Part shown: one piece after another, positions 46,033 to 53,679 of the stretch | Position numbering within the stretch: the stretch's first letter is position 1 | Layout of the letters: every line of letters starts with the position of its first letter | NCBI GenBank assembly: GCA_028284955.1 | Contig: JANQQS010000157.1 | Span: forward strand, 1 to 60,737 | Origin: Myxococcota bacterium | GTDB lineage: Bacteria > Myxococcota_A > Polyangia > Polyangiales > Houyiibacteriaceae | DNA: 60,737 nt | Direction of reading: 5' to 3' | Position numbers and translations under genes: made by a program | Notes under the pieces: model-generated | Database searches by the model: none | What the model was told of the DNA's origin: nothing | Seen by the model: only the letters and a program-made list of their open reading frames with translations

Positions 46033-46182
46033 CTAGAGTGGGGCTCCCATCTGGGACTGTCCACCGGTCACTTTGGCGGCTTCCTCACGGGTAAGCTTGC
46101 CCTCGAATGCAGCCAGCAGGCTCTCTGCTTTTTGGAGCTCGTTCTGTTCTTTCTTGGTATTTTTCTTCGTTCGACCAAACAT
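46033..46182 (-). CDS. 49-residue double-glycine leader peptide (putative RiPP precursor)
   Basis: An unannotated small gene. AGGAGG lies four bases before the ATG, among the strongest Shine-Dalgarno sites in the window. The peptide starts MFGRTKKNTKKEQ, has an amphipathic helix (LQKAESLLAAFEG), then KLTREEAAKVTGG, which matches the double-glycine leader pattern recognised by peptidase-containing exporters. The putative core after GG is only QSQMGAPL. It lies 30 bases upstream of the CapK/PaaK-like gene on the same strand. Leader type and linkage are seen; modification and export are inferred. No transporter or protease gene is in the window. Confidence 0.7.
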   Translation of the reverse strand: MFGRTKKNTKKEQNELQKAESLLAAFEGKLTREEAAKVTGGQSQMGAPL

Positions 46183-46343
46183 GATTCCTCCTGTTTTTCA
46201 TCGCGCCTGCCAACCGACAAAGCCTGCCGACACGCACCTCTGGACGCTAGTCAAAAGCAAGGCTCCGGGTCCAATGCACAACGTGCATGACACCATACCC
46301 ATCTGCGTCCCTCTGCTTCGATGACACCGCACTATCGGACCCG

Positions 46344-46388
46344 CATCGACCAAAACCGGATCGACCAAAACCGGGTCGACCAAAGGAC
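46344..46388 (-). repeat. 3-4 x 15-bp tandem repeat next to a stop codon
   Basis: Units CATCGACCAAAACCG, GATCGACCAAAACCG and GGTCGACCAAAG lead into CGACTAAAATCGCGG, which holds the TAG stop of the leftward LysR gene. The units look like copies of the gene's final codons. Confidence 0.85.
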
Positions 46389-46395
46389 GTGCCGA

Positions 46396-47391
46396 CTAAA
46401 ATCGCGGAGGTCGATCGCGGTCAGAATGGTCCTCGATCCACGCGAGCAGCTCGTCGAGAACCGTCGCAGGGGCAGCGGACAGGGTATCTCGGCCTAGGTG
46501 AATCACGCACGCGTGGCGCTCTAAATCCAAATCGCGAAGCGCATAGACCGCTGCGTTCCAATCTAAGTTGTTCGACGCCACCTCGGGGATGAGCGAAATC
46601 GCTTCTCCCCGCTCCACCATGTTTCGAATGGTGCCGAAGTTTTCGGTGGTCACCACGACATTGGGCTGCGCGTCGTGACGCGCCATCGCACGGGCAAGCG
46701 CCGGAATCGCATTGGGCGCGTCGAACGTGGCGATGGGTCGACCGATGAGATCCTGCACGCTGACCGACCCGTCTATCGCACCAGAAAACGAAGTACTGGC
46801 TGATGCGACTACGAAATAGGTCTCCGACCAAATCTTCTTGAATGTCAGCTCGGGAGACGCGGGTCTGGTGGTCATCATCGCGATATCCAAATGGCCGCGC
46901 AGCACGTCCCGCTCGAGCTGGGGCGAAAGGTTTTCGTCTAGGCTCACCTGAATCTCGGGAAACGACTTTCGAAACCAACGCAAAAACGCAGGAATCAGAT
47001 AGGCGCAGGTCGTGGCCGATCCGCCCATGCGAACGGTTCCGCGAGGCGCGAGCGCGGATTGCTTGAGCCCGTTCATGGCGTGTTCCGCGGCCGACACCAC
47101 CCGACGCGCACCACTCACGAACGATTTACCCGCTTCGCTCATGCGCAGCGCTTGCCCTTCACGGACGAAAAGCTTCGCCCCAACCCGCTCCTCGAGTTGG
47201 GCAAGTCGACGGCTCAACGCAGGCTGGGAAATCCCCAGCTGCCGTGCCGCCCGGGTCACGTGGCCCGATTCCGCAAAGGTCAAAAAAGCCTGAAGGGATT
47301 CAATGCTCGGAAACCGCACCGCGACAGAAGTAGCACGATCCTCTCGGCGCGCGACAGTGCGACCATTGGATGTTTCCCGAGACAACCTCAT
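46396..47391 (-). CDS. LysR-family transcriptional regulator
   Basis: A 331-residue regulator with an N-terminal helix-turn-helix (FAESGHVTRAARQLGISQ, then PALSRRLAQLEERV, about 38-80) and an effector domain of the LysR family. The ATG at 47391 is within a 20-bp repeat array and follows AGGAAAC; an in-frame GTG at 47319 would begin at the HTH. It is divergent from nei. Its target is unknown; the repeat array is a candidate binding region. Confidence 0.88.
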   Translation of the reverse strand: MRLSRETSNGRTVARREDRATSVAVRFPSIESLQAFLTFAESGHVTRAARQLGISQPALSRRLAQLEERVGAKLFVREGQALRMSEAGKSFVSGARRVVSAAEHAMNGLKQSALAPRGTVRMGGSATTCAYLIPAFLRWFRKSFPEIQVSLDENLSPQLERDVLRGHLDIAMMTTRPASPELTFKKIWSETYFVVASASTSFSGAIDGSVSVQDLIGRPIATFDAPNAIPALARAMARHDAQPNVVVTTENFGTIRNMVERGEAISLIPEVASNNLDWNAAVYALRDLDLERHACVIHLGRDTLSAAPATVLDELLAWIEDHSDRDRPPRF

Positions 47392-47487
47392 GTTTCCTGA
47401 GACAACGTGACGTTTCCCGAGGAAACGTCATGTTTTCCGAGGCAACCTTATGTTTCCCAAGACGACCCTTATGTTTCCCGAGACGAC
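47370..47487. repeat. 6 x 20-bp array between LysR and nei
   Basis: Six units of about 20 bp, consensus ATGTTTCCCGAGACAACCTT on the plus strand. The third to fourth unit forms a perfect inverted repeat, TGACGTTTCC-cga-GGAAACGTCA. A spacing of 20-21 bp puts each unit two helical turns apart, as in an operator array. It covers the LysR start and lies upstream of nei. Confidence 0.85.
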
Positions 47488-47525
47488 ATCGTCGAGTAGG
47501 GTCCCGGCGAACCACGGAGCGAATA

Positions 47526-48344
47526 TTGCCCGAAGGACCCGAAATTCGGCGTGCGGCCGACAAAATCGAATCGGTGGTGCGCGGCGCCGCGGCGACCGAA
47601 ATCTATTTTGCGTTTGACCGCCTCGCGGGATTCGCCGCTGACCTCATGAACCGCACCATCACCCGCGTCGAAACACGCGGCAAAGCCATGCTCATGTGGT
47701 TCGAAGACGAACTGGCGGTGTATTCGCATAACCAGCTCTACGGACGTTGGATGACCCGCAAACGCGCGGGAACCCCTCAAACGCGCCGCTCGCTGCGGTT
47801 TTCGGTGCGCACGGAACGTGGCGCCGCGTTTTTATTCAGCGCATCGGACATCCATGTCTTGTTCGCCGACGGAGTAAACGACCACCCCTATCTCAACAAG
47901 CTCGGGCCCGACCCTCTCCACCCGAACACCACACTCCGCACAAACCTCAAACAACTTCGCGACCCCCGCTTCGCCGGCCGCCAGCTCGGCATCACCCTTC
48001 TCGACCAATCCCTCTTCGCAGGAATCGGAAACTACCTGCGATCAGAAATCCTCTTCGTGGCAAACATCCACCCCACCCTTCGGCCCAAAGATCTCTCCGC
48101 CGAATCGCTTCGAGCGCTCGCCAAAGCAGTCAACGACATCAGCCGAAGATCGTATCGCACCGGTGGCCTCACAAACGACGCCGCGCGCATCAAAGAACTC
48201 AAACGCGCTGGGGAAAAGCGGCGCTACTACCGCCACTACGTCTTCGGACGCGACGGCCGCCCCTGCTTCACCTGCGGAGACCGCGTGACCAAAACCACGG
48301 TTGCGGGGCGTAGGCTGTACCTATGCCCCACCTGCCAAAGCTAG
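47526..48344 (+). CDS. nei: endonuclease VIII-type DNA glycosylase (Nei)
   Basis: A 272-residue base-excision repair enzyme for oxidised pyrimidines. The start is TTG, with GGAG six bases upstream, because processing must expose Pro at position 2 of MPEGPEIRRAAD, the catalytic nucleophile with Glu3. The helix-two-turn-helix DQSLFAGIGNYLRSEILF is near 165, and the zinc finger CFTCGD...CPTCQS ends the chain. The sequence EIRRAADKIE is typical of Nei, not Fpg. Longer open sequence upstream is inside the repeat array and is not translated. Its TAG stop is part of a CTAG at the start of a palindromic element. Confidence 0.93.
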   Translation: MPEGPEIRRAADKIESVVRGAAATEIYFAFDRLAGFAADLMNRTITRVETRGKAMLMWFEDELAVYSHNQLYGRWMTRKRAGTPQTRRSLRFSVRTERGAAFLFSASDIHVLFADGVNDHPYLNKLGPDPLHPNTTLRTNLKQLRDPRFAGRQLGITLLDQSLFAGIGNYLRSEILFVANIHPTLRPKDLSAESLRALAKAVNDISRRSYRTGGLTNDAARIKELKRAGEKRRYYRHYVFGRDGRPCFTCGDRVTKTTVAGRRLYLCPTCQS

Positions 48345-48470
48345 TGTAGAGCAGTGGCCTTTTGGCCTGATCGCGGCTTTCCTCCCCTGCTCGGCCCGAC
48401 GAAGCACTGCACGTGCGTCATCGGGCCTGCGCTGCCGGGGCACTCGCGCTCAGACCAAAATTCCACTGCT
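48341..48470. repeat. palindromic intergenic element, possibly related to the CTAG elements
   Basis: It begins CTAGTG at the nei stop codon, like the two CTAG elements. Arms AGCAGTGGCCTTTTGG (48350-48365) and 48455-48470 pair with two mismatches, and an inner hairpin GGCCCGA...TCGGGCC (48393-48427) encloses GCAC-GTGC pairing. The core differs from those of the other elements, and no right-hand CTAG is seen. There is no protein-like frame to 48696. Confidence 0.7.
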
Positions 48471-48696
48471 TTATGGGATGCAACTTGGAAATCTATCGGA
48501 TGCGACTTGCGCTGCAATCAGGCTCAATATCTCAGCATTCTGTGGTACGTAAGTTCGTCTTTCGGTCGACCAACTGACCGCCGCAAGCTCTGCTTGGTCT
48601 AGTCGATGGCGGTTGTCAGATGGGTTGATGAACGGTACGCGTCGCGCCTACGAGCTGCATTTCGGGAGAAGCTGCATTTCGGGAGAAGAAGTGAAG
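48471..48696 (+). promoter_or_regulatory. 5' region of lipoprotein gene, with duplicated Shine-Dalgarno
   Basis: Non-coding leader. GCTGCATTTCGGGAGAA occurs twice in tandem (17 bp, about 48654-48688), so that the GGGAGAAG ribosome-binding sequence before the gene at 48697 is present twice. Confidence 0.5.
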
Positions 48697-49497
48697 ATGT
48701 TTTCAATGATGCGAGTACTTGGTGATTGGAAAAGGCATCGAAGCGCACTCGCGCTGTGCGTGCTGTCCGCTTTCGGGTTGGGATGCGCCGCAGAGGTCAC
48801 ACCTGACCACTCGAGTGTCGATCAACAGAACAAAGCTTATTCGCTCGCCGTGCCGGTGGTGCGGGAAGCCGTTGGTGCATACATCCTGTTCTTGGCTTGC
48901 GACCACGATGAGAGTTGCCACGATCAACACATCAAAAACTCGCCGCTTGCTCCATTTAGTTTGCACACTTTGCAAAAACACACGCCTGCGATCGTGCAAC
49001 AATTTTTTGTGGGACTTTCTTCGCAGGCCACCACTTGGATACCGGCGCTGGACAAGATGCGAGCCGACCTTGATGTGCCGACGGAAATCCCGGAGGACAT
49101 CAGCGATTGGCTCGAAGACTTGATCGGCAGCGGGAAGGTAGACCCCTTCCTCAAAAAACTGCGAGAGAAGCTGGCGAACCTCAAAGGGGCCGAAAAGCGG
49201 GAGTTGTGCGGCGTGGTCGCGCTGCTCCACGGATTCATCCTCGAAGAGGTAGACAAGATGGCGGGATGCGATGCAGACAAAACACTATGGCAGCAGGGGG
49301 CGGAGTTCGTCGCGAGCTTGCTTGGGGCTCTACTATTCGGTGACGGTCCCTTCACGCGCTACGAGTCGGTGCCGATCGCAACATCAATGATCGACCGAAT
49401 CAGCGAGGCAGGTCGGGAGCGATCGATATCGTGTGACACAATCCAGAAACTGGAGAACGGTCTAAGTAAGCTCTGGCTCGATAAGTGCGTCAAGTGA
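48697..49497 (+). CDS. lipoprotein of unknown function
   Basis: A 266-residue lipoprotein; the signal LALCVLSAFGLGC fits a lipobox. The mature part is mostly helical, with Cys-containing ACDHDESCHDQH near 60. No family recognised. GGGAGAAGAAGTGAAG precedes the ATG. It is the first of three exported-protein genes around the metallopeptidase (48.7-53.2 kb). Confidence 0.65.
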   Translation: MFSMMRVLGDWKRHRSALALCVLSAFGLGCAAEVTPDHSSVDQQNKAYSLAVPVVREAVGAYILFLACDHDESCHDQHIKNSPLAPFSLHTLQKHTPAIVQQFFVGLSSQATTWIPALDKMRADLDVPTEIPEDISDWLEDLIGSGKVDPFLKKLREKLANLKGAEKRELCGVVALLHGFILEEVDKMAGCDADKTLWQQGAEFVASLLGALLFGDGPFTRYESVPIATSMIDRISEAGRERSISCDTIQKLENGLSKLWLDKCVK

Positions 49498-49853
49498 TGG
49501 GCTGATCCTTTCTCGGGCGCTTCAGCTGCAGTAGATTCGACTTGATCTGACACCCGGTACGCTTTCGCCTGAGTCGCTTCGCTCGATACCGTCGTTTTCT
49601 ATGCTCCTCGAAGCCCCCGAATCACTCAAGCCATGTGTTCGAAGGAGCTCGCGGACACGTTTGCCAGGAACTTGCTGGGTCACGTCGACAACATTCGTTT
49701 GCTCCGCGTTCGCCATTTACGTTGAAATAATACTATATACGTAACGTCATGCAGGGAATCGATCCGGAATATTTCGAGAAGCTCCGCGTTGGTTTCGAAA
49801 CACTGGATTTTTCAAACCGGGCTCTCGAAACGAGCTTGCCGGAAGAGGAACTC
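49498..49853. other. intergenic, AT-rich promoter-like region
   Basis: A 356-base gap. At 49720-49746 there is the most AT-rich patch of the area (TTGAAATAATACTATATACG) with flanking ACGTT/AACGT, probably the promoter of the metallopeptidase gene. A leftward 64-codon open frame (49522-49716) begins right next to it, but it has no Shine-Dalgarno or recognisable similarity, so it was not called. Confidence 0.45.
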
Positions 49854-51704
49854 GTGACGAAACGACGGTGCGTTCTAGCGCTTCTTCTATGCGGAGCAGA
49901 TGTCGGTTGCCATGAGGCGAATGAAGCGGCAGCGGTGGACTTTGATCTCGCAGATGGCATCTGTACGGGCGGCGCCGCGATCGCAGATTCGGCGTTTAGC
50001 TGCTCGTTTCCGCTGATCAGCAGCGCGAAAGCCTTCTCCGAACAGCGCATCGGCGAAGGCCGGCTGCCTCTTTCCCCGATTCAGACGCTCGTGGTCGATG
50101 CACAAGGCGACGAAGTGTCGGCTTCTGGTTCAGCGAATCATTCCGACTGCCTGCTGCACGGCTCCGAACTTGTTTGCCACGGCATCGTAAGAAACGAAGC
50201 ATCGGTAGCCGTCCGGATCCAGCAAGGCACAAGGCGACTCGCCGCGACGGCCCTTTTGCCGCCGCTGCGGCCCGCAGAGTCGGGCGTCGACCCCTCGAAA
50301 ATCTTCATCTTCGTCGAATCGCCCACCACAAGAAGAGGGTCCCGAGAGCCAACGCCTACCGTGGCGCGAGGAGAGAGCCTTTCGGTAATGGTTGGGGCCC
50401 CACCCGCCGGGCGCTACAAACTGTGTCGCATTCCGCTGCGCGGAATGGCGCGAGAGCATGACCAAACTCGATGCGCGGATTTTTCACCGCGGCAAGATTT
50501 GCCGGGGTTTGAGCCTGAAGAACCCGAACTGGAAGTGCAGCAAGCGACGCTGCGCTTCGAGCAGCCCGGTTTTTTTGAGGTGCAGGTCTGCCCTGCATCC
50601 GCAGAGCGTTGCGCCGAGTCGAGCCCTGCCATGCACGTCCACGTCTTCGACCCCAAACTCGTTGAGCTGGTGGAAGGACACAATGACGCGGAGCGCAACC
50701 GAATCAATCTAGTGTTCGGCTGTTCGTTTTATCGGTCCTTCGACAGCTGCAAACAAGCCGCTTTCGAATCCCTCACGCTCAACGAACCGTTGCGCATTCG
50801 CGTGCCTCCATTCTCAGAAACAGGCGCCACCGATGAAGTTCGGCAAACCACGCTTTCCTTCGGACTGTTCGCAGTGGAGCCGCTGGCATCCCGAAAAACC
50901 GCCTTCAACTTTTGGATCATCCAGTCTCCTCTGGTGATTGAGCGCATGAAACGGAGAAGAGGAGGCCCCGCGGGCCGATACCGCTACGTCCATGCGCTGC
51001 GGCGCATGCGCGAACAAGGCTCGCGATTCGATGGGCTTGCGCCCAATCGTGTGGTGTTCATTCACGCATCGGGCTCACCCGACATCAACATCACCGCAAG
51101 CTTTCCCGAGACGACTCTCCCCGGCGCAGTCGGCATCCGCGGCTTGCCTCCCGGTGAAGTGAACGAAAGCGAGATTTTGCTAGGCGCCACCACTGTCTTT
51201 CTACCACCCACCCGAACCGCCTTGGAGCCTCGCCAGTGGTTCCGTTCGCTGCCCAGTGTGCTCGCACACGAACTGGGCCACGCCATCTTCTGGCTCGGCG
51301 ACGAGTACAACGAAGACGCCGCGGGCCGCCCCTTCGTCGAAGATGCACCGCCGAGCGACAATCAGATCCGCGCCCTGGAACACTACCCGCACGTCGCGAC
51401 ACCCGGAACCGCCCGCATGTGGTGGGACGATTTGCAAGGAGCCGTCGACCCATTTTTTGCGACTTGGCTCGCGCACTTTGACGGAACCGACGCGACACCG
51501 CTGAAGCCCATTTCCGAAGACGATGTCCGGGTTGGCTACATTCCTTTTGTTCGAAACCCAGACGGTGCCCCCGTCGTCGTCAAACCCACTCGGCACAGCC
51601 TCATGAACGACCACACCGTGCCAATCTTCGGCGCCGTGAATCGACGCCAAGTCGAACGAATACTCGACCTGTACGAAAGCGATCCGCGTTCAAGCAACGA
51701 TTGA
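49854..51704 (+). CDS. lipoprotein zinc metallopeptidase of the HExxH-DEY type (M64-like)
   Basis: A 616-residue exported protein. The GTG at 49854 follows GGAAGAGGAACTC; it gives a short signal peptide (CVLALLLCGADVGC) with a lipobox, and is preferred to the ATG at 49749. The first 330 residues are Cys-containing beta domains. The peptidase part has HELGHAIFWLGDEY near residue 475, with three ligands of the M64/IgA-peptidase type, followed by Trp-rich and HSLMNDH segments that resemble the family's substrate pocket and Met-turn. It is probably a surface protease; the substrate is unknown. Its stop codon is in a short tandem repeat. Confidence 0.8.
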   Translation: MTKRRCVLALLLCGADVGCHEANEAAAVDFDLADGICTGGAAIADSAFSCSFPLISSAKAFSEQRIGEGRLPLSPIQTLVVDAQGDEVSASGSANHSDCLLHGSELVCHGIVRNEASVAVRIQQGTRRLAATALLPPLRPAESGVDPSKIFIFVESPTTRRGSREPTPTVARGESLSVMVGAPPAGRYKLCRIPLRGMAREHDQTRCADFSPRQDLPGFEPEEPELEVQQATLRFEQPGFFEVQVCPASAERCAESSPAMHVHVFDPKLVELVEGHNDAERNRINLVFGCSFYRSFDSCKQAAFESLTLNEPLRIRVPPFSETGATDEVRQTTLSFGLFAVEPLASRKTAFNFWIIQSPLVIERMKRRRGGPAGRYRYVHALRRMREQGSRFDGLAPNRVVFIHASGSPDINITASFPETTLPGAVGIRGLPPGEVNESEILLGATTVFLPPTRTALEPRQWFRSLPSVLAHELGHAIFWLGDEYNEDAAGRPFVEDAPPSDNQIRALEHYPHVATPGTARMWWDDLQGAVDPFFATWLAHFDGTDATPLKPISEDDVRVGYIPFVRNPDGAPVVVKPTRHSLMNDHTVPIFGAVNRRQVERILDLYESDPRSSND

Positions 51705-51746
51705 CCGCCGAAAACGATTGACTGCCGAAAACAATTGACCCGTCGA
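51696..51746 (+). repeat. 3 x 17-bp tandem repeat spanning a stop codon
   Basis: Units AACGATTGACCGCCGAA, AACGATTGACTGCCGAA and AACAATTGACCCGTCGAA. The first holds the final Asn-Asp codons and TGA stop of the metallopeptidase gene. Confidence 0.88.
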
Positions 51747-51794
51747 AGAAGCCGACTACATCGGCAGGCTCACGCCGCGGAAGCGGTTCGCCTG

Positions 51795-51846
51795 ATGAAC
51801 GACCACACGGCGTCGTTTTCGGCGCGGGAGATCGACGCCAAAACGA
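51795..51846 (+). pseudogene. duplicated fragment of the metallopeptidase 3' end
   Basis: ATGAACGACCACAC, TCGGCGC and ATCGACGCCA recur in the same order as at 51603-51652, in the codons for LMNDHTV...RRQ. This looks like a decayed partial copy of the gene's tail, about 190 bases downstream. No start site or full frame is present. Confidence 0.45.
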
Positions 51847-51937
51847 ACAAACCGAGCAATACGCAACCTCGAATGTGCGGCTGGGAGCCAGTCGGGGCGA
51901 TTTCGATCTGCCTCAACCGCCCATCCCCCCAAACGAA

Positions 51938-53206
51938 TCACCGGCCCAATGTTTTTGCCAGTGCGCAGATCTTGGTCGCTGGGACGAACAACGCTTGTCC
52001 CAGCGTGTCCATAAGAGTTTGATATGCAAGATATTGAGCCTCCGTAATCGGGGTCCCATCATCGTTCTTCAGCGTGCCACGCAGCGCAGCTTGTCGCTGG
52101 CTTTCTTTGTCATCTTGGATGCGTGCTTGCATGTTTTTCAATGCGTTGCACGCCTGGTGGAGGGTAATCGTGCGATCTTGAATCAATTTCGCCAGAGCGT
52201 TGTTGATGGCCTCCGCGATCTCGTTCGGGTCAATAGCTTTTCCGCTGAGCGCGTCCTCGATTGTTTTCTTGAGGATGTCTTCAATCGCCTTCTCTGCTGC
52301 TTCGTCCCCAGGCGAGCTTTCACCCACCTCGCCCCATCCACCGTCAATAACGTTGATCGCCCCCGCACTCAGCCCTTGAATCCGAACAGTTTTCAGCGGA
52401 AGGAGTTGTTCTACGTAGTGGTCTCGTGATGTTTCCGGCAGGTCGATAAGCCAATCAATCAACGTCGGATACGGAGCAGAAGTGGTCACCCCAACTCCGT
52501 TCCCGTCTGATCTCCCAATACTGCCGCAATACCGCCGCCCTTCGGTATTGGTGATCGCGTTTCTGCAGATTCGCCACAACGCGTCCTCCGCCGACCGGGT
52601 GATCACGTCACCTTTGTTGATCCAGTCCTCCCTCGGTATTGCGTAATACAGCGAAGAGGAATCGAGCTGTCGTTCGCGTTTGCTTTCGTTCCACACGACG
52701 GTGGTGCGGAACAAGAGCATTTTCTTGCCGGGACTCTTTTCCAAGAACGCAATGCCGGTGTACGTATCGAGATTCTGAAGCGTTTGCCTGATCTGATGGT
52801 CATCGATCGCGTTGCCGATGAACAATGCAGCGGTTCCCCCGAGCACAATCGAGAAGGGGTTATTCAGCGCGATCGCGGTTCCAACTTGACACGCATTGGA
52901 TTGAAGGCAGCCGCCCACCAAAATGCTGGCTTCCGCGGCGGCTTGTTTGGCTTCGTCCGGCCCCTGCTCCGGAGCGCCAGCTACACAACCCGACGCCAAA
53001 CATGCGACCAACGCCCATAAAGTCGCTCGGGAACTCGCAGCTGAAGAGGCGACTAAGAGCGCGGCAGAAGCCCGCAAAGCGGTAAGGCTCGTCGATATTC
53101 TGGACGCTTTGCTCGATGAGGATGTGTGGGCACAGCGTTCGGTCGCAGAGGGTGTAACAGCAAATGCGCGCTCTGTGGCCCCACGCGCGGCCAACGACAA
53201 CGCCAC
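51938..53206 (-). CDS. lipoprotein of unknown function
   Basis: Up to 422 residues. The hydrophobic LWALVACLASGC is a clear lipobox, but it lies 75 residues from the first possible start (GTG at 53206) and the leader in front of it is Ser/Ala-rich without a good ribosome site. The true start may be a TTG near 53080. The mature part is soluble, with ACQVGTAIALNNPF, an acidic helix-rich C-terminal half and DDGTPITEAQYLAY. No family known. It follows the tRNA-Arg gene on the same strand. Confidence 0.65.
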   Translation of the reverse strand: MALSLAARGATERAFAVTPSATERCAHTSSSSKASRISTSLTALRASAALLVASSAASSRATLWALVACLASGCVAGAPEQGPDEAKQAAAEASILVGGCLQSNACQVGTAIALNNPFSIVLGGTAALFIGNAIDDHQIRQTLQNLDTYTGIAFLEKSPGKKMLLFRTTVVWNESKRERQLDSSSLYYAIPREDWINKGDVITRSAEDALWRICRNAITNTEGRRYCGSIGRSDGNGVGVTTSAPYPTLIDWLIDLPETSRDHYVEQLLPLKTVRIQGLSAGAINVIDGGWGEVGESSPGDEAAEKAIEDILKKTIEDALSGKAIDPNEIAEAINNALAKLIQDRTITLHQACNALKNMQARIQDDKESQRQAALRGTLKNDDGTPITEAQYLAYQTLMDTLGQALFVPATKICALAKTLGR

Positions 53207-53232
53207 ACCACCACAAAATAGCGAAGAACGGG

Positions 53233-53306
53233 CACGCCCGAGAGGATTCGAACCTCTGACCGTCGGCTTAGAAGGCCGCTGCTCTATCCAACTGAGCTAC
53301 GGGCGC
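53233..53306 (-). tRNA. tRNA-Arg (UCU)
   Basis: Cloverleaf read by eye on the minus strand. The acceptor stem GCGCCCG pairs with CGGGCGT (one G-U). The D arm is GCTC-AGTTGGATA-GAGC; the anticodon loop CTTCTAA gives UCU. The T arm is AGAGG-TTCGAAT-CCTCT. The discriminator is G and CCA is not encoded. It decodes AGA. Confidence 0.93.
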
Positions 53307-53392
53307 GTGCGGTAGATGCCTAGCTTTTCTCTGGATTCTTGGCCAGCCGAAGCGGAGGAACCGGGTCCGTCGCCGGGGCGGCTGATTTCTAG

Positions 53393-53429
53393 ATGCGTAT
53401 ACGCATAAGTTCGCATACACTGTGCGTAT
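53393..53429 (+). promoter_or_regulatory. vapBC operator palindromes
   Basis: A perfect 14-bp palindrome ATGCGTATACGCAT (53393-53406), and a second, wider inverted repeat pairing ATACGCA (53399-53405) with TGCGTAT (53423-53429), which covers the antitoxin start codon. Such sites bind antitoxin-toxin complexes for autoregulation. Confidence 0.7.
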
Positions 53430-53679
53430 GGGTGGCAATCGGCTTAGTTTGTCTATCGACGACGCGGTCGTGGCGCGGGCGAAGGCTTTTGCGCTTCGGA
53501 ATCGCACTTCGGTGTCCGAACTCGTCGAAGAGTTTTTGCGTTCTCTTGATCAGAGAAGCGGCGATCCGGTGATTCGGGGGCTCCACGAAGAGTTGCTCGC
53601 GATGGATCACGACGCCAATCAGGAGCTCGATATCGACGCTCTGAAAAGAGCCCATACCAGCGCGAAGTATGGGACGTGA
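53428..53679 (+). CDS. VapB-like antitoxin
   Basis: An 83-residue protein. It begins with a short beta-strand and helix (NRLSLSIDDAVVARAKAFAL), then a helical region typical of ribbon-helix-helix antitoxins, with an acidic C-terminal tail for toxin neutralisation. The GTG at 53422 is an alternative start. It overlaps the toxin gene as GTGA, which couples their translation. Confidence 0.75.
   Translation: MGGNRLSLSIDDAVVARAKAFALRNRTSVSELVEEFLRSLDQRSGDPVIRGLHEELLAMDHDANQELDIDALKRAHTSAKYGT

Noticed and set aside
46198-46383. Leftward 61-codon frame beginning MVDPVLVDPVLV
   Set aside because: The repeats come from the 15-bp tandem array next to the LysR stop; no ribosome site or homology is visible.
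47370-47487. CRISPR array
   Set aside because: Units are about 20 bp with no unique spacers between them and no cas genes nearby, so this is a plain tandem array.
48354-48602. Rightward 82-codon frame after nei
   Set aside because: It covers the palindromic element and has no ribosome site, so it is explained by structure, not coding.
49522-49716. Leftward 64-codon frame between lipoprotein and metallopeptidase
   Set aside because: It starts beside an AT-rich promoter-like patch but has no ribosome site or recognisable domain.
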